From Patescibacteria group bacterium (GTDB taxonomy: Bacteria; Patescibacteriota; Patescibacteriia; Patescibacteriales; JAHJJO01), in assembly GCA_018822835.1 (NCBI GenBank), contig JAHJJO010000008.1, forward strand, positions 1 to 5,803: 5,803 nt of DNA. The letters are read 5' to 3'. Position numbers and translations under genes: made by a program. Shown one piece after another: positions 1 through 5,316 of the stretch. Within the stretch, counting starts at the first letter, position 1. Each line of letters starts with the position of its first letter. A model generated the notes under the pieces. It ran no database searches. It was not told the DNA's origin and saw only the letters and a list, made by a program, of their open reading frames with translations.

Positions 1-56
1 CGATTGCCATTTCGTGAGTATTTGATGTGTAATGCATCAATTCATCTTTTTTATTT

Positions 57-91
57 GCTACTGATTTGGAGGTTAAAATCAAATTTCAAAT
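57..91 (+). other. Probable out-of-frame N-terminal codons of efp
   Basis: Read from 57, this stretch gives ATDLEVKIKFQ. It resembles the EF-P N-terminal pattern D-L-x-x-G-x-x-I-x-F-x-N-E-P-Y, lacking about two residues around the Gly. The next family-like residues, NEPYIVI, are in a different frame starting at 89. One extra A in the AAA at 88-90 would join them as FQNEPY. No ATG precedes 57 in this frame (TAA at 30-32). The GGAGG at 68-72 would then be coding (Leu-Glu-Val) rather than a ribosome binding site, which fits the lack of Shine-Dalgarno sequences elsewhere in the window. This is inference from family pattern memory; it could be a real mutation, an assembly error, or chance. Confidence 0.45.
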
Positions 92-103
92 GAACCGTAT
101 ATT

Positions 104-598
104 GTGATAAAAGCTGAACATCACAAAACAGGACGCGGAGGGGCTGTGTTAAAAACAAAGTTAAAAAATTTAATCTCAAATAATATTTTAGATAAAACTT
201 TTCAAGGAAATGATAAGGCGGAAGATGTTGAAATAGAAAATAAAAAAGCTAATTTTTTGTATAAAGACGATGTCTCAGCTTTTTTTATGGACAATGAAAC
301 TTACGAACAATTTGATTTGCCCCTTGATCAAATAGGTGAAAAACAAAAATTTTTAAAAGAAAATACTGATATTGATGTATTGTATTTTGCTGAAAAACCT
401 GTTAGCATTAATTTGCCGATTAAAATGGAATTTCAAGTAATTGACGCGCCTCCTGCTATAAAGGGAAATTCTGTTGGGAACATTACAAAACAAATTAAAT
501 TAGAAACAGGAGCAGTAATAACCGCTCCTATATTTGTTAAAAAAGAAGATGTAGTAAGAGTTAACACTGAAACAGGGGAGTATGTGGAGAGAGCGTAA
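104..598 (+). CDS. efp: Elongation factor P (5' end uncertain)
   Basis: EF-P binds the ribosome between the P and E sites and relieves stalling at consecutive prolines. The 164 residues read from GTG 104 match EF-P from the domain I tip loop (HHKTGRGGAV) through domain II (FLYKDD, MDNETYEQF) to the C-terminal OB domain (GNSVGN, TGAVITAPIF, ending TGEYVERA). Family members are about 185 residues, so roughly 20 are missing from the start. The frame stays open upstream to TAA 74-76 and adds SNEPYI, which is family-like (NEPY), but contains no ATG; ATT 83 lies 10 nt after a GGAGG. More family-like residues (ATDLEVKIKFQ) sit in another frame at 57-89, so the 5' end may be frameshifted. The tip residue normally modified on Lys is Arg here (codon 134-136). 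The 3' end converges on the cysteine desulfurase. Product certain; start uncertain. Confidence 0.93.
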   Translation: MIKAEHHKTGRGGAVLKTKLKNLISNNILDKTFQGNDKAEDVEIENKKANFLYKDDVSAFFMDNETYEQFDLPLDQIGEKQKFLKENTDIDVLYFAEKPVSINLPIKMEFQVIDAPPAIKGNSVGNITKQIKLETGAVITAPIFVKKEDVVRVNTETGEYVERA

Positions 599-600
599 AC

Positions 601-628
601 AATTTTCAATAATCAATTATCAATGATC
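601..628 (-). repeat. Four 7-bp tandem units abutting element A
   Basis: Four consecutive units of the form AATNNTC (AATTTTC, AATAATC, AATTATC, AATGATC) run from 601 to 628 and stop exactly where the closing stem of element A starts. Read on the minus strand they follow the element as GATNATT-type units. The same number, register and side are found at elements B (3005-3032) and C (3912-3939), so the units appear to be part of the repeated element rather than random AT-rich spacer. Confidence 0.75.
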
Positions 629-727
629 AATTCACCCTATTAAATCCTGCAGAGCAGGAATTTTGACCATCCCCAGTTTTCTAAGTTAAAAACTGAGGAT
701 GGTCAAAATTATTTAACAGGGTAAATT
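629..727 (-). repeat. Palindromic element A (putative 3'-UTR RNA structure)
   Basis: A three-part fold is visible. The closing stem pairs 629-645 with 711-727 (17 bp, 2 mismatches at 633/723 and 639/717). A small hairpin pairs TCCTGC 645-650 with GCAGGA 654-659 around AGA. A long arm pairs 659-680 with 689-710 (22 bp, 1 mismatch at 673/696) around an 8-nt loop. All three mismatches are C-A on the plus strand but G-U on the minus strand, so the structure is fully paired only as RNA transcribed leftward from the cysteine desulfurase, which ends at 789. The block 620-726 is identical to the reverse complement of 2907-3013. No U-run follows, so a classical intrinsic terminator is not supported. 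Confidence 0.85.
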
Positions 728-794
728 TTCAATTATCAAATTTTTTTATAATGATTATTGTAATTACTTGATTGTTAATTGATAATTGTTAATT
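724..794. repeat. AT-rich 7-bp repeats between element A and desulfurase 3' end
   Basis: Two AATNNTC units lie at 724-737. Four related units (CTTGATT, GTTAATT, GATAATT, GTTAATT) lie at 767-794. The last overlaps the desulfurase stop codon (TTA 789-791 on the plus strand), so the repeat tract runs into the end of that gene. Between them, 738-766 is unstructured AT-rich sequence. Confidence 0.6.
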
Positions 795-1973
795 GATTTT
801 ATACGGGCTTATTTTGCGAAGCTGTTTTATAATTGGCGGTAAAATTTTGATAACTTGTTTAATTTCCGCAATTGTAGTATGTTTTCCTAAGGTAAACCTT
901 ATGGAATTATGCGCGATTTCCTGTTTAATTCCCATTGCAAAAAGAACATGAGATGCTTTTAAATTTTTTGAAGCGCATGCCGAACCAGTTGACACATAAA
1001 CGTCTTGCAAATCAAGAGCCATTAAAATTGATTCACCCTCAACCCCTAAAAAAGAAAAATGCGCGTGGCTAGGAGTGGAATTTTTACGATTAGTGTTTAA
1101 AATAACATTTGGAATATTTTTAATAATTCCATCAACAAGCATATCGCGAAGTTTTGAAATTTTTTTATTATTTTGTTGTACAACTTTTTTGTTCAGTTGG
1201 TTGATAGCTGCCCCAAGCCCTGCAATGCCTGAAACATTAAAAGTCCCGCTCCTTAAATTATTTTCCTGATGCCCTCCTTGTTGCAAAGATAATATTGGCG
1301 CGTTTTGTTTTTTATATAGCAATCCAACGCCTTTTGGGCCATAAATTTTATGTCCTGATAGACTTAAAAAATCAACTCCTAAATATTTCACATCGCAATT
1401 TAAAAAATTTATTGCTTGAGTCGCATCAGTGTGAAAATATATTTCCTGATTTTTTTTAATTTTTTTGATGATTTTACTTATTTCTGTGATTGGCTGAATA
1501 ATCCCGACTTCGCTATTTACGTACATTATTGACACTAAAATAGTATTGCTTTTAATAGCTTTTTTAAGTTCATCTATTTTAACAGTTCCATCAGATTGGA
1601 CAGGCAGATAGGTTGTTTCAATATTATTTTTTTCAAGCTCTCTGAACGGCTCCAAAACAGAATCATGTTCAACTGATGAAGTGATAATGTGCATTTTTTT
1701 ATTTTGTAAAGCGCTAACAAGCCCTTTAATTGCTAAATTATTAGATTCTGTTGAGCCAGATGTAAATATTATTTCCTGGTTAGAACAATTTAAAAAGTGA
1801 GCCGCTTGTTTACGGGTCTTATCAACGGCCATTAACGCTTCTTGCCCAAAAGTATGCGCTGAAGAAGCATTTCCAAATTTATGATGAAAATATGGAAGCA
1901 TTATCTGTAAAACTTTTGTGTCAACAGCCGTAGTAGCGCTATGATCTAAATATATATATTTTTTTTGTAACAT
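789..1973 (-). CDS. iscS: Cysteine desulfurase, IscS/NifS group
   Basis: This PLP-dependent enzyme (394 aa, full length) removes sulfur from L-cysteine as an enzyme-bound persulfide and leaves alanine; the sulfur goes to Fe-S clusters or tRNA thiolation. Visible motifs: N-terminal YLDHSATT (8-15); phosphate-binding SGSTESNN (72-79); PLP-stacking His103; HTDATQ with PLP-contacting Asp183 and Gln186; SGHK with Schiff-base Lys209; RSGT (241-244); STGSACAS with catalytic Cys333; and IRFTLGKHTT near the end. The Cys loop is of the group I (IscS/NifS) rather than the SufS type. No iscU, iscR or mnmA is nearby, so the sulfur acceptor is unknown. The ATG is 121 bp from the divergent yidC ATG and has no clear ribosome binding site. 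NifS and IscS cannot be told apart by sequence alone. Confidence 0.96.
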   Translation of the reverse strand: MLQKKYIYLDHSATTAVDTKVLQIMLPYFHHKFGNASSAHTFGQEALMAVDKTRKQAAHFLNCSNQEIIFTSGSTESNNLAIKGLVSALQNKKMHIITSSVEHDSVLEPFRELEKNNIETTYLPVQSDGTVKIDELKKAIKSNTILVSIMYVNSEVGIIQPITEISKIIKKIKKNQEIYFHTDATQAINFLNCDVKYLGVDFLSLSGHKIYGPKGVGLLYKKQNAPILSLQQGGHQENNLRSGTFNVSGIAGLGAAINQLNKKVVQQNNKKISKLRDMLVDGIIKNIPNVILNTNRKNSTPSHAHFSFLGVEGESILMALDLQDVYVSTGSACASKNLKASHVLFAMGIKQEIAHNSIRFTLGKHTTIAEIKQVIKILPPIIKQLRKISPYKIN

Positions 1974-2094
1974 AACTTAGTTAAAAGTTCATAAAGTTAT
2001 AAAGTTGAAAGTTTTTGAATTAAATTAAAATAAAAATTAATTTTGTTATTTCACTTTTGACTTTATGAACTTTTGACTTTATAAACTAAATTTT
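1974..2094. promoter_or_regulatory. Divergent intergenic region with inverted and tandem repeats
   Basis: This 121-bp spacer must hold the start signals for both the desulfurase (-) and yidC (+). AAAAGTTCATAAAGT at 1983-1997 is exactly repeated in reverse complement at 2060-2074. A 16-bp unit, CTTTTGACTTTATGAA, at 2054-2069 is tandemly repeated with one change (TATAAA for TATGAA) at 2070-2085, ending 9 bp before the yidC ATG. The TATAAA at 2080-2085 could be a -10 box giving a very short leader. The role of the inverted repeat is unknown. Confidence 0.6.
1980..2000 (-). promoter_or_regulatory. Start-proximal motif upstream of the desulfurase
   Basis: On the minus strand this 21-bp block reads ACTTTATGAACTTTTAAC at its core and ends 6 nt before the ATG. 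It matches 3874-3894, upstream of the kinase-like gene, at 19 of 21 positions, and resembles the sequence just before yidC. It may be a promoter plus short leader; the TATGAA here is a poorer -10 box than the TATAAA of the other copies. Confidence 0.45.
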
Positions 2095-2805
2095 ATGTCT
2101 GAAATTTTTCAAATCTTTTTTTATCAGCCAATTTTGAATCTGTTGGTATTTTTGTACAACATAACTCCTGGACATGATCTTGGCGTGGTTATTATTTTAC
2201 TTACTATTATTATTAAATTGATTTTACTGCCTTTATCAAAACAGTCTATTAAATCGCAAAAAGCTTTGCAAGAGTTACAACCCAAAATTGATGAAATTAA
2301 AAAAAAGTATGCTGATGATAAACAAAAAATGGGTAAAGAAATGATGGAGCTTTATAAAGAAAATAAAGTTAATCCATTTTCTTCATGTTTGCCTTTAATT
2401 GTGCAACTCCCAGTTTTTATAGCCGTTTTTAAAGTGTTTAAAAACGGAATGGCTAACGGAGCTCTTGATTTAGTTTATTCTTTTATAAGCAAACCAGAAT
2501 ATATTAATACTATGTCTTTGGGTTTTATAGAGCTTTCCAAACCAAATCCATATTTAGCTGTCTTGGCTGGCTTAGCGCAATTTTGGCAAGCAAAAATGAT
2601 GTCTATTAAAAAACCGGAATTCAAAACGCAGGGATCGAAAGATGAAAGCATGGCAGTTATAATGAATAAACAAATGTTGTATTTTATGCCAGTATTGACG
2701 ATATTTATTGGGTTAACATTACCGGGCGGATTAAGTCTTTATTGGTTTATAACAACCGTTCTAACCGGGGTTCAGCAATTGTATGTTTTAAAAAAAAATA
2801 GATAA
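2095..2805 (+). CDS. yidC: YidC/Oxa1 family membrane protein insertase
   Basis: YidC inserts and folds membrane proteins, alone or with SecYEG. The 236-aa protein has the conserved core only: membrane segments around 5-22 and 29-47, a charged cytoplasmic hairpin rich in Lys and Glu (about 48-92) containing LQPKIDEIKKKY, then hydrophobic segments near 95-117, 152-168 and 195-230. NPFSSCLPLIVQLPVFIA (93-110) and the late LPGGLSLYW stretch (209-217) are typical family signatures. The groove arginine found in SpoIIIJ/YidC is replaced by Lys41 (IIIKLILLP), which keeps the positive charge. There is no lipobox and no large periplasmic domain. It is separated from rnpA and jag, its usual neighbours. 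The start is the first ATG of the frame; no Shine-Dalgarno sequence is seen. Confidence 0.96.
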   Translation: MSEIFQIFFYQPILNLLVFLYNITPGHDLGVVIILLTIIIKLILLPLSKQSIKSQKALQELQPKIDEIKKKYADDKQKMGKEMMELYKENKVNPFSSCLPLIVQLPVFIAVFKVFKNGMANGALDLVYSFISKPEYINTMSLGFIELSKPNPYLAVLAGLAQFWQAKMMSIKKPEFKTQGSKDESMAVIMNKQMLYFMPVLTIFIGLTLPGGLSLYWFITTVLTGVQQLYVLKKNR

Positions 2806-2838
2806 ATAGTATAACTTCTCTTGCATAGCATCTTAAAT

Positions 2839-2891
2839 AATTTTCAATTCTCAATAATCAATTTTCAATAAATTATCAATGTTCAATGATC
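2839..2891 (+). repeat. AT-rich 7-bp repeat tract upstream of element B
   Basis: Consecutive AATNNTC units (AATTTTC, AATTCTC, AATAATC, AATTTTC, then an 11-bp AATAAATTATC, AATGTTC and AATGATC) run from 2839 to 2891. All but one keep strict 7-bp spacing. The tract lies in the 3' region of yidC, on the opposite side of element B from the four in-register units, and ends 15 bp before the element. Confidence 0.65.
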
Positions 2892-2906
2892 ATTTAATAA
2901 TTGATT

Positions 2907-3013
2907 ATTTACCCTGTTAAATAATTTTGACCATCCTCAGTTTTTAACTTAGAAAACTGGGGATGGTCAAAATTCCTGCTCTGCAGGATTTAATAGGGTG
3001 AATTGATCATTGA
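2907..3013 (+). repeat. Palindromic element B (inverted copy of A)
   Basis: These 107 bp are the exact reverse complement of 620-726. The closing stem is 2907-2922 with 2988-3003, the long arm 2923-2944 with 2953-2974, and the small hairpin 2974-2979 with 2983-2988. Here the plus strand carries the G-U version of the three arm mismatches, so the complete RNA fold is made by transcription from yidC, which ends at 2805. The reading from the convergent kinase-like gene would give C-A mismatches. Perfect identity with A implies recent duplication or gene conversion. Confidence 0.85.
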
Positions 3014-3032
3014 AAATTGATACTTGATAATT
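3005..3032 (+). repeat. Four 7-bp tandem units abutting element B
   Basis: GATCATT, GAAAATT, GATACTT and GATAATT follow the closing stem of element B with no gap. This is the same number, register and relative side as at elements A (601-628) and C (3912-3939), although the unit sequences differ. The first unit lies inside the 107-bp block shared with A; after 3013 the two copies diverge while the 7-bp spacing is kept. Confidence 0.75.
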
Positions 3033-3091
3033 TTATAGATGTTTAACAACAGCAATTATTAAATATCCAATGCGGTTTCCGGAGGTGATAT

Positions 3092-3868
3092 CTAAAATTT
3101 CCTTTTCTTGCCAACTATAATATTTAATCTTTTTTTAAGAACATTTATATTTATTGGCGCTGGCATATTTATGCTATTATCAACAAGTAAAGAAGTATGT
3201 TTATTAAAAATGGTTAATTTTTGAAATGAAAAAAAACTTTGATTGATTTGAGAATTAAATTTTATAAGCGAATGTTTTTTAGTTTGTATATATAATTCTA
3301 AAATACCGTCTTGAGGAGAGGACTTGGTATTATGCGGAAGATTATTAGGGTATAAAGATAAATTAATAATATGAATTTTTCCAGGCTCTGTTATTTCTAT
3401 GGAATAATGTTTATTAATTTTAAGCATTGTGCCTTGACCGCAAATTTCAGCTTGAGCTAAAAAATAATTATCATTTGCTTGACCAATATCAATTGTTTCA
3501 ACTCTTCGGCCAGATAAAATCTCACAAGCTTCTTTCCACTCTTTAATTCCCAAAGCCTTAGCTATTAAATTATTTTTTTCTCCAACAGGAATAATCCCAA
3601 AAAAAATCTCTGTTTTTGTATTATGGCTTTTTTGAAAATTAATTATAGAATGAACTGTCTGATTAATAGTTTTATCATTTCCTACAGCTATAATTGTTTT
3701 TGCTCCATTCCTTATTTCAGTGCTTACACTGTCTTGAATGCTTTTCATAATTCCTAACCGAACTATTTTTCCATTTAATCCTAAATCAGTAATTCTAGTT
3801 TCAATTTGTCCAAGCAAATGCTCGTATTTTTTATGATTAACATACTCATCATAAATATAAATGTACAT
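3092..3868 (-). CDS. Diacylglycerol-kinase-like protein with degenerate active site
   Basis: The 258-aa protein has the overall plan of the DAGK/LCB5/YegS lipid-kinase family: a Rossmann-like N-terminal domain, then a beta-rich C-terminal domain. The nucleotide-binding GGDGT is instead GNDKT (63-67) followed by INQTV. The second motif, normally P-x-G-T-x-N-D, is PVGEKNNLIAKALGI (94-108). SGRRVETIDIG (119-129) and DGILEL (187-192) fit the family, as does the terminal VDNS...INVLKKRLNIIVG. Loss of two glycines in the first motif and of Thr and Asp in the second makes normal ATP-dependent kinase activity doubtful. As I recall, VGND-type variants recur in CPR genomes, so this may be a divergent clade with another role. 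The ATG follows a start-proximal motif shared with the desulfurase gene. The gene ends convergently with yidC. Confidence 0.75.
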   Translation of the reverse strand: MYIYIYDEYVNHKKYEHLLGQIETRITDLGLNGKIVRLGIMKSIQDSVSTEIRNGAKTIIAVGNDKTINQTVHSIINFQKSHNTKTEIFFGIIPVGEKNNLIAKALGIKEWKEACEILSGRRVETIDIGQANDNYFLAQAEICGQGTMLKINKHYSIEITEPGKIHIINLSLYPNNLPHNTKSSPQDGILELYIQTKKHSLIKFNSQINQSFFSFQKLTIFNKHTSLLVDNSINMPAPININVLKKRLNIIVGKKRKF

Positions 3869-3873
3869 AAAGT

Positions 3874-3894
3874 AGTTAAAAGTTTATAAAGCTA
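3874..3894 (-). promoter_or_regulatory. Start-proximal motif upstream of the kinase-like gene
   Basis: On the minus strand this reads CTTTATAAACTTTTAACT and ends 5 nt before the ATG. It matches the block upstream of the desulfurase (1980-2000) at 19 of 21 positions, and CTTTATAAACT also occurs before yidC (2078-2088). TATAAA may be a -10 box, which would give an mRNA with almost no leader. No clear -35 box was found. Confidence 0.45.
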
Positions 3895-3911
3895 TAGACG
3901 TCACATATCAA

Positions 3912-3939
3912 AATTATCAAGTATCAACTTTCAATTATC
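3912..3939 (-). repeat. Four 7-bp tandem units abutting element C
   Basis: AATTATC, AAGTATC, AACTTTC and AATTATC run without gaps into the closing stem of element C at 3940. Number, register and side are as at elements A and B, although the unit sequences differ. This supports a composite unit of palindrome plus four 7-mers. Confidence 0.75.
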
Positions 3940-4007
3940 AATTCACCCTGTTAAATCCTGCAGAGCAGGAATTTTGTTTAAGACAAAATTATTTAACAGG
4001 GTAAATT
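3940..4007 (-). repeat. Palindromic element C (short-arm variant)
   Basis: The closing stem pairs 3940-3956 with 3991-4007 (17 bp, one mismatch at 3944/4003), and the TCCTGC/GCAGGA hairpin (3956-3970) is identical to that in A. The long arm is reduced to 8 bp (3970-3977 with 3983-3990, loop TTAAG), so about 30 bp of A's arm is absent. The base at 3950 is G where A has A, which restores pairing with the C at 3997. The remaining mismatch is C-A on plus and G-U on minus, the strand transcribed from the hydrolase whose stop is 53 bp upstream. Confidence 0.8.
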
Positions 4008-4059
4008 ATCAAGGATTAAATGATCATTGAAAGTAGTAAAACATTTTTTCTATTTTTTA

Positions 4060-4863
4060 TTAATTCAATAGAAAATTTATAGCTTTTTGCAACCATTGGT
4101 CTAGTTGATTTGGTTTTTCTAAATCGTGATCACCACCATCAACTATTATTTGATTTTTAAATTTTACATTAAGACTATCAAGCGGAACAGCCGAATCTTT
4201 ATTTCCATGAATATGTAGTATCTGTAAATTTGGATTATTGAAAATATTTGAAAAATCAAAATCTTTTCCAGTCAAAAAATATTCTGGATTAATATAATTT
4301 ACTTTCATCATTTTGTCATTTTTTTCACAATCTTTTAAAAATTTTTCTTCAATAAGATAGTTATTGTAATTTTCCCAATTAATTTCGATAATTGGATTGA
4401 TTTTTTTCATTTGGTTTATGACAAACCAATATCGCAAAAGCTCTTTTTGATTTAAAGCTGGTGCAAGTAAAACTATTTTTTCAATCTTGTCGTAAATTTT
4501 TTCAAGTTGACTTGCTAAAACGCAAGCTCCAAAGCTATGCGCAATCACAAACATTCTATTATGTTTAATTTTTTGCTGAAAGGTTTCAATTGCATGCAAA
4601 AATTCCAAGCCTTGTTTTTCTATTGTTGTAAATTTAAAATCACCGTCAGATAATCCACAACCAGAAAAATCAAATTTTAGCGTAGCTACACCGTTGTTCA
4701 CAAGATTATCAGCAATCGCTTTAAATTTTTTTTCCGTTGTTGAACATCTTTCAAATCCATGCAAACATATCGTGCCTATTTTAATTTCTCCAACAGGTAA
4801 AGTTACAATTCCTCGCAAATCTTGATTTTCAGTATTAGAAAATTCTATTAATTTAGTGTTCAT
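4060..4863 (-). CDS. Alpha/beta hydrolase (serine esterase/peptidase-like)
   Basis: This is a 267-aa cytoplasmic alpha/beta-hydrolase with no signal peptide. HGF (35-37) forms the oxyanion region and DFSGCGLSDG (65-74) is the usual strand-loop signature. AHSFGA holds the nucleophile Ser110. HGNKDSAVP holds the probable catalytic Asp223, and GGDHDL the catalytic His246. The full triad, spacing and length fit small esterases of the feruloyl-esterase-like/S33 group; the first Gly of GxSxG is Ala here. The segment 140-200, rich in Lys, Asn and Tyr, is a likely lid and sets substrate choice, which cannot be read from sequence. It lies 51 bp downstream of the bactofilin gene on the same strand, so co-transcription is possible. 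The ATG directly follows a palindrome; no Shine-Dalgarno sequence is seen. Confidence 0.88.
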   Translation of the reverse strand: MNTKLIEFSNTENQDLRGIVTLPVGEIKIGTICLHGFERCSTTEKKFKAIADNLVNNGVATLKFDFSGCGLSDGDFKFTTIEKQGLEFLHAIETFQQKIKHNRMFVIAHSFGACVLASQLEKIYDKIEKIVLLAPALNQKELLRYWFVINQMKKINPIIEINWENYNNYLIEEKFLKDCEKNDKMMKVNYINPEYFLTGKDFDFSNIFNNPNLQILHIHGNKDSAVPLDSLNVKFKNQIIVDGGDHDLEKPNQLDQWLQKAINFLLN

Positions 4864-4864
4864 A

Positions 4865-4884
4865 TGATAAAATAAATTTTATCA
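4865..4884. promoter_or_regulatory. 20-bp palindrome at the hydrolase start
   Basis: TGATAAAAT, a two-base centre (AA) and ATTTTATCA form a 9+2+9 inverted repeat ending 1 nt before the hydrolase ATG. Its position could suit an operator, or an mRNA hairpin next to the start codon. It is AT-only apart from one G and one C, so chance is possible. The octamer CTGACTAT occurs twice just upstream (4887-4894 and 4905-4912), 18 bp apart. Confidence 0.4.
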
Positions 4885-4914
4885 AACTGACTATTCTAAA
4901 TAGGCTGACTATAA

Positions 4915-5295
4915 TTAATTGTGTTCCGTGTTATGCGTTACATGTTTCTGCTCTGATGCCATAACGCATTTTCCATTTATAATCGCGCCTTGTTCAATAG
5001 AAATGCTTGAACATTCAATATCACCAACAATTTTAGCTGAACTCATAATTTGAAGATGATTTGTAATTTTTACATTTCCATTAATTTCACCTCCAATTTT
5101 TGCTGATTTAGCATCAACATTAGCAAAAATTTTTGCTTTATCATTTATAACAACACTTCCGCTTGTTTTAAGATTTCCTTCTATAATCCCTTCAACAATA
5201 ACATTTCCATGGCCATTAAAATTGCCTTTTACTTTTATTGCCTGACCAATAATTGTGTCCGCTTTTTCAAAATTTTCATTTTTTTTATTAAACAT
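4915..5295 (-). CDS. Bactofilin (polymer-forming cytoskeletal protein)
   Basis: Bactofilins self-assemble without nucleotide into filaments that organise cell-shape and envelope proteins. The 126-aa protein has a short polar N-terminal tail (1-12). A right-handed beta-helix domain follows (about 13-112) with the repeating pattern of small, Gly and beta-branched residues: TIIGQAIKVKGNF, VIVEGIIEGNL, AKIGGEINGNVKI, AKIVGDIECSSISIEQGAIINGK. The tail is short and His-rich (ASEQKHVTHNTEHN). Size and domain match typical single-domain bactofilins (DUF583). The neighbours secE (139 bp upstream) and the hydrolase (51 bp downstream) are on the same strand. No peptidoglycan hydrolase, a frequent bactofilin partner, is present. 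The ATG has no ribosome binding site. Confidence 0.93.
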   Translation of the reverse strand: MFNKKNENFEKADTIIGQAIKVKGNFNGHGNVIVEGIIEGNLKTSGSVVINDKAKIFANVDAKSAKIGGEINGNVKITNHLQIMSSAKIVGDIECSSISIEQGAIINGKCVMASEQKHVTHNTEHN

Positions 5296-5316
5296 AAATT
5301 AAAATAAATCAAAATA

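Noticed and set aside
1075..1269. 64-codon plus-strand open frame inside the cysteine desulfurase gene
   Set aside because: It is antisense to conserved desulfurase codons, low in complexity (Phe, Ile, Leu, Ser) and resembles no known protein; it is a shadow frame.
629..3003. Composite transposon bounded by elements A and B
   Set aside because: No transposase or target-site duplication was seen, the enclosed genes are housekeeping, and C and D show the element also occurs singly; 3'-UTR placement explains the inverted pair better.
3092..3150. Frameshift at the A-run near the end of the kinase-like gene
   Set aside because: The annotated end (INVLKKRLNIIVG) already matches the family C-terminus; shifting frame gives a less family-like tail.
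601..4032. CRISPR array or leader
   Set aside because: The 7-bp units are contiguous with no spacers, the palindromes are kilobases apart, and no cas gene is present.
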